A stretch of DNA of 64,000 nucleotides from a virus: IMG/VR virus record IMGVR_UViG_3300025009_000076, positions 1 to 64,000 of that record; one strand, written 5' to 3'. The position numbers and the translations under genes were made by a program. The notes under the pieces are model-generated. The model was not told the DNA's origin, searched no databases, and saw only the letters and a program-made list of their open reading frames with translations. Each line of letters opens with the position of its first letter. Position 1 is the stretch's first letter. Of the stretch, positions 18,219 to 26,324 are shown piece after piece.

Positions 18219-18863
18219 TTAATCTTCAAAGAACCATGCATCTGCGGGATCGTTTGGATCTAAACTTGCTATAAACTCTCTATTTTCATCATAAGATGAT
18301 TTGGTTTGTCCATCATGATTTTTTGATTTCCACATAGGACATTCATCGTTATAACAATACTTTTCTTCACAAGTATCATCAAAGTCCTCTTCTCCATTGC
18401 ACATATCTAGAGCATCATTGCATTCTTCATGTGCATTTTCTGGATAATATTCACGATATTCTCTACATTCAGGACACATTTGTTCTCCACATTCTTCACA
18501 TATTTTTATATCAGAATAAATTGATTCTTTTTCACAATGCTCACAATCATATAAACCATTTCTGGGGAAACTAATTGAACTACACCATATAGCATGTTTT
18601 AAATATTTTAATACTTCTAAAAATTCTTTGGTATATTTATTGTCCTTATACAATTGTATTTCACTATATTTATCTTCAATTACTTTTTGAAATAAAGATC
18701 CCCATTCATTATTGATTGTATCTCTAAATTCATAAAATAAATACTCATTATTATTCAATCCATTAATATGTTTATTTGTCTTTCTTTGATCGGTGTATAA
18801 ATAAGATTCTAGCCCCTCTATTCCATTTTCAACAACCAAATATGCAACTCTATTCTTTTTCAT
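18219..18863 (-). CDS. Cysteine-rich acidic zinc protein
   Basis: Protein of 214 residues with at least seven Cys pairs: CEHC, CEEC, CPEC and later CNG.., CEEKYC, CPMW. The CEECGEQMCPEC run looks like a zinc ribbon or B-box-like finger. GGAGG is nine bases before the ATG at 18863. It ends 15 bases before the polymerase start, so the two are probably translationally coupled. Function unknown; a factor acting with the polymerase is only a guess from position. Confidence 0.75.
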   Translation of the reverse strand: MKKNRVAYLVVENGIEGLESYLYTDQRKTNKHINGLNNNEYLFYEFRDTINNEWGSLFQKVIEDKYSEIQLYKDNKYTKEFLEVLKYLKHAIWCSSISFPRNGLYDCEHCEKESIYSDIKICEECGEQMCPECREYREYYPENAHEECNDALDMCNGEEDFDDTCEEKYCYNDECPMWKSKNHDGQTKSSYDENREFIASLDPNDPADAWFFED

Positions 18864-18952
18864 ATAATTATTCCTCCGTCTTTCATTTATTAATATAGGT
18901 ATAAGGAGAGCAAAATACTCTCCTACCCATCCAAAATTCACACAAATCCCAT

Positions 18953-19378
18953 CTAATCCAACTGTCTCAATTTATATCCACCATAACTCTTTCCATCTCT
19001 CAAACACATTAATGCATCCATCATTCCTTCAAATATATCTCTAATTCTAAGCAAACTACCTTTCTCTACAGCAAATATTTCATATTCAATGCCATTAAAC
19101 AACTTATCATACATTTTTAACAAATCATCTTCTTTCATCTGCCAAGCAGTAACACCATTTGATTTATAATTATGAGGATTAACCATTATACAATCATAAA
19201 TATTATCTAATTTTTCAATATAAACAGTAACTCCATCTTCTTTAAATTGAATTGTCAACATATCATTGTTATTCAAGTGTTTTACTATATCTGAGTAATT
19301 ATTTTCAACAAAATTAAGATTCAATCTTGGTCTTTTGATATTCATATTGTTTTTGTTATTTTTACTCTTATTTTTCAT
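18953..19378 (-). CDS. Small protein of unknown function
   Basis: Protein of 141 residues with a basic, Asn/Lys-rich N-terminus (MKNKSKNNKNNMNIKRPRLN) and a mixed alpha/beta body. AAGGAG precedes the ATG at 19378. No motif recognised. Part of the tightly packed block leading to the polymerase. Confidence 0.7.
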   Translation of the reverse strand: MKNKSKNNKNNMNIKRPRLNLNFVENNYSDIVKHLNNNDMLTIQFKEDGVTVYIEKLDNIYDCIMVNPHNYKSNGVTAWQMKEDDLLKMYDKLFNGIEYEIFAVEKGSLLRIRDIFEGMMDALMCLRDGKSYGGYKLRQLD

Positions 19379-19458
19379 ATTATTTCTCCTTCTTGCTATT
19401 GATTGCAACCCATAATATTATTCTAATCTATCCCTTAAAACTCACCTTCTATGGGATA

Positions 19459-19662
19459 TTATTTATCCATTCTAACTGTTCCACATTCAGGATATAAATC
19501 AACTGTCAATGGTCTTCTATTCTCTACATATTCATAATTATTATTAAACGGCATATTTCTTTTAGGATTAGATATTGTAAAATCATATATTTTTGTAGTA
19601 TTTGTGTCTCTTATACGTATTTCAGTAAACTCACCAGAATAATTACAAACTTTGCAAATCAT
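19459..19662 (-). CDS. Small zinc-ribbon protein
   Basis: Protein of 67 residues: MICKVC gives a CxxC near the start, and YPECG near the end gives a single Cys, so a complete four-Cys site is not certain. GAGGGA precedes the ATG. The start overlaps the end of the upstream gene by about 20 bases, indicating coupling. Confidence 0.65.
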   Translation of the reverse strand: MICKVCNYSGEFTEIRIRDTNTTKIYDFTISNPKRNMPFNNNYEYVENRRPLTVDLYPECGTVRMDK

Positions 19663-19918
19663 TATATTCCCTCATTTCACTCTTATTATGCCATAAAAAT
19701 CTCTTTACCTCACCTTCAAACCAAATCTGATTTATAAATGGTTCATCTGAATATTTAGCACAAAAATGATAATAATGATTATCTCTTTTATCAAACCAAT
19801 AAAAATGAGGCCATTTACATTCAAATATTTCTAACCATGAACCACGTTTTATAATTTTTATATTTGTAGGATTTAATATGTATTGTTTTATTGAATGTAA
19901 TAGACAATTGCTATACAT
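19643..19918 (-). CDS. Aromatic-rich small protein
   Basis: Protein of 91 residues rich in Trp, Tyr, His and Phe (KWPHFYWFDKRDNHYYHF). AAAGGAG is 13 bases from the ATG. It overlaps both neighbours by a few codons, so all three are translated from one message. No family recognised. Confidence 0.68.
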   Translation of the reverse strand: MYSNCLLHSIKQYILNPTNIKIIKRGSWLEIFECKWPHFYWFDKRDNHYYHFCAKYSDEPFINQIWFEGEVKRFLWHNKSEMREYNDLQSL

Positions 19919-20426
19919 TATTGTTTAACTTCTCCTTTCTAAATTCCATTCGTAACTTACACATTTCTCTATTATAACTATTTTTAATTCTTAACTCTTT
20001 CATAAAATCAATCAAATAATCCTTAACTATTTTGAAATTACACATAGAAGTAAAATTTAAAATCTTAATACTTGATTTTCCAACTCTATCAAAACTATCT
20101 TCTTTATACCAATCAACTAACACAGGATACTCGTCCTCAGATGGAACTAATGTATCTTTATTAATATTTTTTAATAAAAATTCTTCTAATTCAGATATAT
20201 CTTTTATTAATAAACCACCTTCCTCATCATCTCCTTCATAATCATAATTTTCATATTTGACATCTAATTCTTCACAAATGTCCCATATATTTTCAAACAT
20301 AGGAACATCATTTCCTACATAATCTTCTGCACCATGTTTAAGAAAGAATTTTAATAGTCTAATAAACTCTGAATGATTATTGATTATACATTTATGACCA
20401 CTATATTTATAATCTTTTAATGCCAT
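19911..20426 (-). CDS. Hypothetical protein
   Basis: Protein of 171 residues, alpha/beta, acidic in the middle (YDYEGDDEEGG) and basic at the C-terminus. AAAGGAG precedes the ATG. Stop overlaps the next start by eight bases. No motif recognised. Confidence 0.7.
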   Translation of the reverse strand: MALKDYKYSGHKCIINNHSEFIRLLKFFLKHGAEDYVGNDVPMFENIWDICEELDVKYENYDYEGDDEEGGLLIKDISELEEFLLKNINKDTLVPSEDEYPVLVDWYKEDSFDRVGKSSIKILNFTSMCNFKIVKDYLIDFMKELRIKNSYNREMCKLRMEFRKEKLNNNV

Positions 20427-20460
20427 TAATTTATATCTCCTTTATTAATATTACTTTATT

Positions 20461-20670
20461 TTAATAATCCATTTCTGCACAAGGAACTGAATTTAAACCA
20501 TATTTATTATCACACGTTTTACATATGTAATTACCTGAATCTAAATCATAATAGATATATTTTATATTTGTCATACGTTTTCCACAGTGAACACATCGTT
20601 CATCAACTCTATCTAATTCTACATCGCTATAATTACTATCCCCTCCTTTACATTGCTTTAACTTTGTCAT
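20461..20670 (-). CDS. Small zinc-finger protein
   Basis: Protein of 69 residues with CVHCGKRM and CKTC spaced about 22 residues apart, a clear four-Cys zinc site. GGAGG lies nine bases before the ATG at 20670. Its first codons overlap the end of the upstream gene in another frame. Confidence 0.72.
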   Translation of the reverse strand: MTKLKQCKGGDSNYSDVELDRVDERCVHCGKRMTNIKYIYYDLDSGNYICKTCDNKYGLNSVPCAEMDY

Positions 20671-21091
20671 TATGCATATCCTCCGATGTCCCAGTAGAAT
20701 TATTATAATCCTCAGTAATAAACTTACCAATAGAATCTGTTAAATCAATCAACGTCAGTTCAACATTAGTATCTAACAATTCAAATAATATTTTTTCTAA
20801 TGAAAAATTTCCAACAAAATAAGATTCAACTTTTGTGTTATAATTCTCTCTACCAATGATTAATTTCCCAAAACCTTTGTGCTCTATGCCTGTAATATAT
20901 TCTACTAGCTTTACTTCAATTAATTTATCAACTGTATTTTTAGAAGAAAAAATTGTATCTAGAATTTGAGTTACTGATTTGGTTGAGTTGTCGATTATTG
21001 ATGTGATTATGTAGTTTGGTTTATTTAGTTTGTTGGATATGGAGGGGATTTCTGATAGGGATATTGTTCCTGAGAGTGTTAGTTTTTGCAT
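20648..21091 (-). CDS. Hypothetical protein
   Basis: Protein of 147 residues starting MQKLTLSGTISLSEIPS, Ser/Thr and Leu rich with alternating strands and helices. GAAGG precedes the ATG at 21091. Its last 23 bases overlap the zinc-finger gene. No motif recognised. Confidence 0.7.
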   Translation of the reverse strand: MQKLTLSGTISLSEIPSISNKLNKPNYIITSIIDNSTKSVTQILDTIFSSKNTVDKLIEVKLVEYITGIEHKGFGKLIIGRENYNTKVESYFVGNFSLEKILFELLDTNVELTLIDLTDSIGKFITEDYNNSTGTSEDMHNDKVKAM

Positions 21092-21345
21092 TATATTTTG
21101 CCTTCTTTCTATTATTAATATTATTTTGTATTTTAGATTTGTAACCAAGGGTTGATATGCCGATTATAGACTTTTTATAATAATTAAAATAAACCTCTGT
21201 AACCATTGTGAGAGTAGTATTACATGTTATTTATAATCATTACATATTTCATAAAAATTTAGCTAGAATCAATTGTAATAATTTGTTGGTAAGATTGTGT
21301 CAAATAGTAAATCTACACCTTAAATGGACTATAAATTTCAATTAT

Positions 21346-21747
21346 TTATTTATTTTTATTAGATTCTTCTTTTAACTTTGCTTTTAATTTATCTTGTTTT
21401 TGTTTAAGTTTTAAGTCTTTTAGTTGTTGATTACTCCCCATTGTCATTATCTTGATTATTTTATGTATTCTATGAATGTCTTCAGTGTTAAAAATCAACA
21501 CAGCTTCTTCGCATACCTCACCACTTATGTAAGTCCATACCTTTATATTTTCTGCTTCAAACTTTGGCATTAAAGTATTTACTGAACTTGCACCAGAGGG
21601 TAGATAAAGTGCTAGAGTTGAATCTGAATATTTATAAACTTGACCGTTGTAGCGACATTTCAAATAGTTGTCATTTTTGTTCTTGCTGATAGATCCGTCT
21701 GTGTTCAAAGTATGAAAAACTGTATATGTCCCAATATAGTCTAAAAT
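21346..21747 (-). CDS. Conserved phage small protein with AUU start
   Basis: Protein of 133 residues starting (I)LDYIGTYTVFHTLNTDG, followed by LKCRYNGQVYKYS and LYLPSG, a layout I recall from uncharacterised proteins of SPbeta-like phages. AAGGAGGTGA ends nine bases before AUU 21747. The alternative TTG at 21708 has no ribosome site and would remove the conserved DYIG start. Lys-rich C-terminal tail. Function unknown. Confidence 0.78.
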   Translation of the reverse strand: MLDYIGTYTVFHTLNTDGSISKNKNDNYLKCRYNGQVYKYSDSTLALYLPSGASSVNTLMPKFEAENIKVWTYISGEVCEEAVLIFNTEDIHRIHKIIKIMTMGSNQQLKDLKLKQKQDKLKAKLKEESNKNK

Positions 21748-21793
21748 TTCTTTTCACCTCCTTAAATAATATTTATTTTAGTATTTATAAAAT

Positions 21794-21967
21794 TCAATAT
21801 GTATTATAACTATACATTAACTTCTTATTATCACATTCTTCACAAACTAAATGAACCCAATGTTCTGTGTAACTGTCATCATACCACATATTAAATTTTT
21901 CAGTATGTTTTATTGAAGTATTATTACTGTTACAAGCTTTACACTCAATATGAAAACCTATATCCAT
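21794..21967 (-). CDS. Small zinc-ribbon protein
   Basis: Protein of 57 residues: CKAC and CEEC separated by about 30 residues form a zinc ribbon. GGAGGTGA is well placed before ATG 21967. It is the first gene after the promoter at 21995-22023. Confidence 0.75.
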   Translation of the reverse strand: MDIGFHIECKACNSNNTSIKHTEKFNMWYDDSYTEHWVHLVCEECDNKKLMYSYNTY

Positions 21968-21994
21968 TAATCTCACCTCCTTTGCTACTTAATT

Positions 21995-22023
21995 ATTATA
22001 ACATTATTTTTACAACATGTCAA
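21995..22023 (-). promoter_or_regulatory. Sigma-A promoter
   Basis: Minus strand TTGACA (22018-22023), 17-bp spacer, TATAAT (21995-22000). Consensus in both boxes. Drives the zinc-ribbon gene at 21967 and probably the genes beyond. Confidence 0.8.
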
Positions 22024-22103
22024 ATAATTATTTATTACTTTATACACCTATGTATTCTATTGAATTTTCTTTATTACTCCTTTTTTATCACGATACTTTT
22101 TAA

Positions 22104-22265
22104 TTATAAAATCAAGAAACTCTTTTTCATATTAAACATTTGCAAACCTAAATCAAATACTTTCTCCCATACTTTCAATAGAGCAATTAATAAAACTCCA
22201 CTGGTGACAATTAAGGATAGTCCAATAGTTACTTTTATTAGGTTATCTATGATTACAATATCCAT
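22104..22265 (-). CDS. Small single-pass membrane protein
   Basis: Protein of 53 residues, MDIVIIDNLIKVTIGLSLIV at the start, with one hydrophobic segment (about residues 11-31) and a short basic tail. AAGGAAG precedes the ATG. Clustered with a lipoprotein and a multi-pass membrane protein in the same direction. A holin-like or membrane-exclusion role is possible but unproven. Confidence 0.7.
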   Translation of the reverse strand: MDIVIIDNLIKVTIGLSLIVTSGVLLIALLKVWEKVFDLGLQMFNMKKSFLIL

Positions 22266-22296
22266 TATTTATACTTCCTTTCAATATTAATTACAT

Positions 22297-22608
22297 TTAA
22301 TCTGCTAATTGACACAACCCTCCTGCGGAACCATATTGCTGTACCCACAAAAACTTTTTCTTAGTTTCCATGTCTTGATAAATTAAAATAGTATAATTAT
22401 TATTATCCCTTTGAGTATAGATGATTTCAAATCTATTATTTGTAAATGTTTGTTTAATTTTTAATTGCTCTTCTTGTTGAATCTTAATCTCCTGTGCTTC
22501 TTTAGTTTTCTGTTGAATTTGTTGTTCTGATATTTGTTGTTGACTGCATCCAATTATTCCAAATAAACTAATAATCACGATGATTAAATTTCTTAACAAT
22601 TTTTTCAT
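22297..22608 (-). CDS. Lipoprotein with DUF6440-like domain
   Basis: Protein of 103 residues. A lipoprotein signal peptide ends in the lipobox LFGIIGC; after a Gln-rich linker comes RFEIIYTQ ... KKFLWVQQYGSAGGL, which resembles DUF6440. It should be anchored on the outer face of the membrane after lysogenic or lytic expression. The start overlaps the upstream stop (TAAATG), so it is translationally coupled to the membrane protein. Confidence 0.8.
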   Translation of the reverse strand: MKKLLRNLIIVIISLFGIIGCSQQQISEQQIQQKTKEAQEIKIQQEEQLKIKQTFTNNRFEIIYTQRDNNNYTILIYQDMETKKKFLWVQQYGSAGGLCQLAD

Positions 22609-23193
22609 TTAATTGATTCTCACATCCTCTAAATCTCTTTCAACAATCCTAATCACCTTATAATCAAATATCCCCATAATAAACTGTGCTAATATCTGTA
22701 ATCCAATTAATATATTAATACTTACTTCTAATTTTATTACAACTATTGCTAATGTTGCTCCCATGATCTGTGCTATTGAAACTAAATAACTTTCTTGTGT
22801 TTGATAATTAGTTAAATCATCTCCTTGCCATATTTTATTTATATTTGACTTCATAATGCACATCCATATAGCTGAAGATGTACCATTGAGTATAGAAATT
22901 CCGAAGAATCTTATGTTTATATTATGTAATCCATAAATTGATACAAATAAGAATCCTAAAACATCTAGAATTACAATCAGTAAGAAGAATTTTTGCAATA
23001 ATTCTCTATTCTTTTGTTTCTTTAATATATAATTTATAAGAAAGATTGTGATAATTCCTACCCAATTTACTATAGAATATATGTAAGTGGATACCTGTTG
23101 CATAAAATATATGTTTATTGTAGGTGTTGTTAGAGCGAATAGTAGGCAATTGGTGAATATACCTGTGTATAGATATAGTTTTATGTTTTTGAT
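22609..23193 (-). CDS. Multi-pass membrane protein with AUC start
   Basis: Protein of 194 residues with about five hydrophobic segments. The N-terminal 30 residues (IKNIKLYLYTGIFTNCLLFA and on) form a transmembrane helix that would be lost if the first in-frame ATG (23103) were used; that ATG has no ribosome site. AAAGGAGG lies 11 bases before AUC 23193. Function unknown. Coupled to the lipoprotein downstream, so the two may act together at the membrane. Confidence 0.72.
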   Translation of the reverse strand: MKNIKLYLYTGIFTNCLLFALTTPTINIYFMQQVSTYIYSIVNWVGIITIFLINYILKKQKNRELLQKFFLLIVILDVLGFLFVSIYGLHNINIRFFGISILNGTSSAIWMCIMKSNINKIWQGDDLTNYQTQESYLVSIAQIMGATLAIVVIKLEVSINILIGLQILAQFIMGIFDYKVIRIVERDLEDVRIN

Positions 23194-23232
23194 ATAGTGA
23201 TAAACCTCCTTTCTATTAGTTTATTTGTATAA

Positions 23233-23673
23233 TTACCTAAAGAATATCTCAAATGGTTTTAGTTTTTCTTTTAGATTCTTTTCCTTGTTTTTTCTTTCTG
23301 TGGTTTCTATGATTTTTATTTCCATTCTTTTTTCATCAACAAATACTTCTAACTTATTTAAATACTCCTCAATATAATCTACCCAAGCACCATAAATGAG
23401 CCAATCATAATTAATCCCCTCTTTTGTTGTATTCCCGTAAACATGTAATACAGGTATCCCACTGAACCGAAAACACTTATTATTGCGTATTAAACTTAAA
23501 TCTTCTGTCTGATAAACGTAAATGTCTACACCATTATATGGAATATAGTTAAACATTATATTTTTATGTACATAAAGGTCACAGCCCATACCCATTGAAT
23601 CAACTATATCTACTAAGCCAACTACATCTAACAAACCTAAATCTTTTGCTTCCCATAAATACCATAATTTCAA
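23233..23673 (-). CDS. Hypothetical protein
   Basis: Protein of 146 residues with a basic helical C-terminus (ERKNKEKNLKEKLK). TTG 23673 follows AGTAGGTGA at suitable distance; GTG 23682 lies inside that ribosome site. It is the first gene after the promoter at 23792-23820. No motif recognised. Confidence 0.65.
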   Translation of the reverse strand: MKLWYLWEAKDLGLLDVVGLVDIVDSMGMGCDLYVHKNIMFNYIPYNGVDIYVYQTEDLSLIRNNKCFRFSGIPVLHVYGNTTKEGINYDWLIYGAWVDYIEEYLNKLEVFVDEKRMEIKIIETTERKNKEKNLKEKLKPFEIFFR

Positions 23674-23791
23674 GAAAATCACCTACTTTGTATTTATTAT
23701 ATTTTATTTATTGGATATTGAGGAAGGGGGTAGGTATATTTTAGTGTGATTTATTGATGTGTAAACCAGACCGCCCTGCACCTCTATATAC

Positions 23792-23820
23792 AGTATACCA
23801 CTTTATTAACCACATGTCAA
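23792..23820 (-). promoter_or_regulatory. Sigma-A promoter
   Basis: Minus strand TTGACA (23815-23820), 17-bp spacer ending AAAGTGG, TATACT (23792-23797). Same AAAGTGG before the -10 as in the promoter at 28988-29016. Drives the gene at 23673. Confidence 0.8.
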
Positions 23821-23855
23821 ATAATTTATTTATATATTTATAAAATGTATACAAC

Positions 23856-25475
23856 CTATCTCTTCTTAATAATCCAACTGATCTTATTTGCTTTCACACA
23901 AGTGTGAACATCAAATTTAGTTCTTAATACCTTACCATTAGCCCACCATTCATTCTTTAACCAATCTAATTGCTTTTGAGTTGCAGGTTCATATTTCCAT
24001 TTTGCTTTTCTATCAAGGAATGTAGAATATTTCCTTGAAGCATATTTTTCTGATTCTTCAATGAGATTAATTAAATTATCATCCTCAGACACATATTCTT
24101 TTCTATTAACTTTATTTGTGGTATCAACAATGAATAATTCAAATATATTCTCTTTTATATTCTTATAAATTACATAATGTAAATCAGAATTTATAGACAA
24201 TGCAAACGTATCTCTATCACACTTATACCAATCATAATAACTTTCAGAGAAATACTCACTCATATTTGCCTTAAATAGTTTTAATTCTTCTGCAATTAAT
24301 GCCAATCTCTCTATTTCTTTTTGTTTTGCTAATTCTTCTCTTTCTAATTTCTCTGCCTTATTCTTTTCTTCACGTTCGATTGCTTCAGTTAAAGTTTCTT
24401 GATCTTTAATTTCTACACCAAATATATCTGTCATTGTCATTAAGTCATGTTTACGCACAATATCAACTACATCAATGATTAGACAATTGGATTTGCCTTC
24501 TGAGGTTCTAAGTCCTCTTCCAATTATTTGGGTATAGAGGATTTTAGATTTCATGGGGCGACATAGCAAAATACAGTCACATGGAGGATAGTCGAATCCT
24601 AAAGTTAGAATTCCAACATTTACAATAACTGGAATTTTACCTGACTTAAAATTATTAATAACTAATTCTCTTTGTTTATCTTCAATAGTAGAATCAATAT
24701 ACTCACAAACGATATTATTATCCTTAAACTTTTGGCATATATCTCTGGCATGAGCAATACCTGAAGCAAATACTATTGTTGCTTTTCTATCTGAAGCATA
24801 TTTTATATAAGATTCTACTACAAGATCATTTCTAGTTTCTGTATTTACAGTATCTTCTAATTGTCTCTGATTAAATTCTCCTGCGATTGTTTTTACATTA
24901 GATAAATCTGTATCAGAATGAACATATATTGCTTTTGGCTCACATAAGTAATTGCTTTTAATCATTTCCAATATAGACTTTTCATAGATTATTCCGTGGA
25001 ACACTTTCTTCATATCCTCATTAAAAGGTGTAGCTGTTAGACCGACTACCTTTATATTCGGATTCAATTTATCTAATATCTTTTTAATTTGTCCTACTGA
25101 ACTGTGACATTCATCAAAGAATACTAATTCAAAATCACCATATTCAGACATCTTTTCTAATCTAGTAGATTTAGAATGTGTGAGCGATTGACGGGTAGCT
25201 ACAACAATTTTATTAGACACCATATTTAATGATGCTTGTACTGATCCAACATCTAAATCAGGATTTGTATTGTAAAGTTTCTCAACAGTTTGCTCACGAA
25301 GTTCCTGTGATTGGACTACAATCAAACACCTAGACTTTACTTCATTTGCTATTGCAGATACTATTACCGTCTTTCCGGTGCCAGTAGAAAGTGATAGAAT
25401 ACCATTAAAATTTGGTTTCAGATTTTTTACTGCTTCTATTGCTTCTAATTGATATGGTCTTAATTCATATGCCAT
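23856..25475 (-). CDS. Superfamily 2 DECH helicase
   Basis: Protein of 539 residues. Motif I STGTGKT (about residue 30), motif II DECHS, motif III GLTATP, and motif VI QIIGRGLRTS are all present, the normal UvsW/type III-R-like helicase core of about 350 residues. A coiled Glu/Lys region follows and then a C-terminal domain ending in a basic segment. AAGGAG precedes the ATG. Likely acts in phage DNA recombination or replication-fork remodelling; the exact role is inferred. Confidence 0.9.
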   Translation of the reverse strand: MAYELRPYQLEAIEAVKNLKPNFNGILSLSTGTGKTVIVSAIANEVKSRCLIVVQSQELREQTVEKLYNTNPDLDVGSVQASLNMVSNKIVVATRQSLTHSKSTRLEKMSEYGDFELVFFDECHSSVGQIKKILDKLNPNIKVVGLTATPFNEDMKKVFHGIIYEKSILEMIKSNYLCEPKAIYVHSDTDLSNVKTIAGEFNQRQLEDTVNTETRNDLVVESYIKYASDRKATIVFASGIAHARDICQKFKDNNIVCEYIDSTIEDKQRELVINNFKSGKIPVIVNVGILTLGFDYPPCDCILLCRPMKSKILYTQIIGRGLRTSEGKSNCLIIDVVDIVRKHDLMTMTDIFGVEIKDQETLTEAIEREEKNKAEKLEREELAKQKEIERLALIAEELKLFKANMSEYFSESYYDWYKCDRDTFALSINSDLHYVIYKNIKENIFELFIVDTTNKVNRKEYVSEDDNLINLIEESEKYASRKYSTFLDRKAKWKYEPATQKQLDWLKNEWWANGKVLRTKFDVHTCVKANKISWIIKKR

Positions 25476-25517
25476 TTATTATTTTCTCCTTCAAAGTCAT
25501 TTTATTTATTTTATAAT

Positions 25518-25646
25518 TCAATTGTGGAAGGTGCAACGCACCGACACCCAAGGGAAATGCTCCCACGCTGGCATTTCGCTTGTATACGTTCCTGCTCTCG
25601 TTGGGTTCTCTTTAATTGTTGTTAATATGTACGCACTATATCTCAT
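25518..25646 (-). CDS. Small 42-residue protein with atypical base composition
   Basis: Frame MRYSAYILTTIKENPTRAGT and on to VRCTFHN, 42 residues, with an excellent AAAGGAG seven to eight bases before the ATG. Its GC content is visibly higher than any neighbour (CCAACG, GCGTGGG, GTCGGTGCG). No family recognised. It sits between a GIY-YIG gene and the helicase and may have come from elsewhere. Confidence 0.65.
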   Translation of the reverse strand: MRYSAYILTTIKENPTRAGTYTSEMPAWEHFPWVSVRCTFHN

Positions 25647-25666
25647 TGTTTTATCTCCTTTATATT

Positions 25667-26248
25667 TTACACTAGATAATTACCTTTTTTTACAGTATGT
25701 GTTTTAAACCATTCTCTAACAAAAGTATTGCTTTTCTTTAAGCCATTAAGAATGCCAGTATCTAACTCACTTTCTAATAATAAATCTTTAGCCTTTACTG
25801 ACATACCACTTATTTGAACATCTAACCAATTCTTAAATTTTGTATATGCAATCCCTTTATTAATTCTGGAATCTGCTTTGTTTTCTTGGTATTTAATAGT
25901 ATTCTTAGTTATATCATTTTCTATTTTTATCATTGCAATATATTCATCTTTATTCATCCATTCTATAATTGGTAATTGTATTGTCAAAGCATCTTCAGTT
26001 TTAAAATCATCATTATACTTTGGTTTATAAATATTTATTAAATATGGTTCATAAACATTTACATCAGCATGACTATTCAATTCACATATTTCTATCCTAT
26101 CTATTGAATCATAGCATTCCTTACCAAGATGTCCATTACAAGAATGTTGATTGAATCTTAATTGTGGATTAATTGAACAAGTTTTACCAATGTATATTAT
26201 TTCATTGTTTCTGTCTATAAATTTGTATATACAATATCTCATTTTCAT
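25667..26248 (-). CDS. GIY-YIG endonuclease with shared C-terminal domain
   Basis: Protein of 193 residues. The first 75 residues are a GIY-YIG domain (YCIYKFI ... IIYIGKTCSI, with E in VYEPYLI). The last 70 residues (from KADSRINKG to KKGNYLV) are about 65% identical to the C-terminus of the adjacent 717-residue ATPase. AAGGAG precedes ATG 26248. The shared tail may be a DNA- or partner-binding module that places both on the same site. Confidence 0.85.
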   Translation of the reverse strand: MKMRYCIYKFIDRNNEIIYIGKTCSINPQLRFNQHSCNGHLGKECYDSIDRIEICELNSHADVNVYEPYLINIYKPKYNDDFKTEDALTIQLPIIEWMNKDEYIAMIKIENDITKNTIKYQENKADSRINKGIAYTKFKNWLDVQISGMSVKAKDLLLESELDTGILNGLKKSNTFVREWFKTHTVKKGNYLV

Positions 26249-26270
26249 TGTTATATCTCTCCTTTTAATT

Positions 26271-26319
26271 TCTATCCCCATAATATCCTATTATAGTTCT
26301 ATAGGGGAAATGGGGGATA
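26271..26319 (-). terminator. Hairpin between the ATPase and GIY-YIG genes
   Basis: CTATCCCC pairs with GGGGATAG at the two ends of this stretch (8 bp), just after the ATPase stop on the minus strand. It probably limits readthrough into the GIY-YIG gene. Confidence 0.5.
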
Positions 26320-26324
26320 GATTT

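Noticed and set aside
21913-22290. Plus-strand open frame of 125 codons
   Set aside because: It lies opposite a 53-codon minus-strand gene with a good ribosome site and the promoter at 21995; no ribosome site of its own.
22609-23103. Start of the membrane protein at ATG 23103
   Set aside because: No ribosome site there; a strong one precedes AUC 23193 and the extra residues form a membrane helix.
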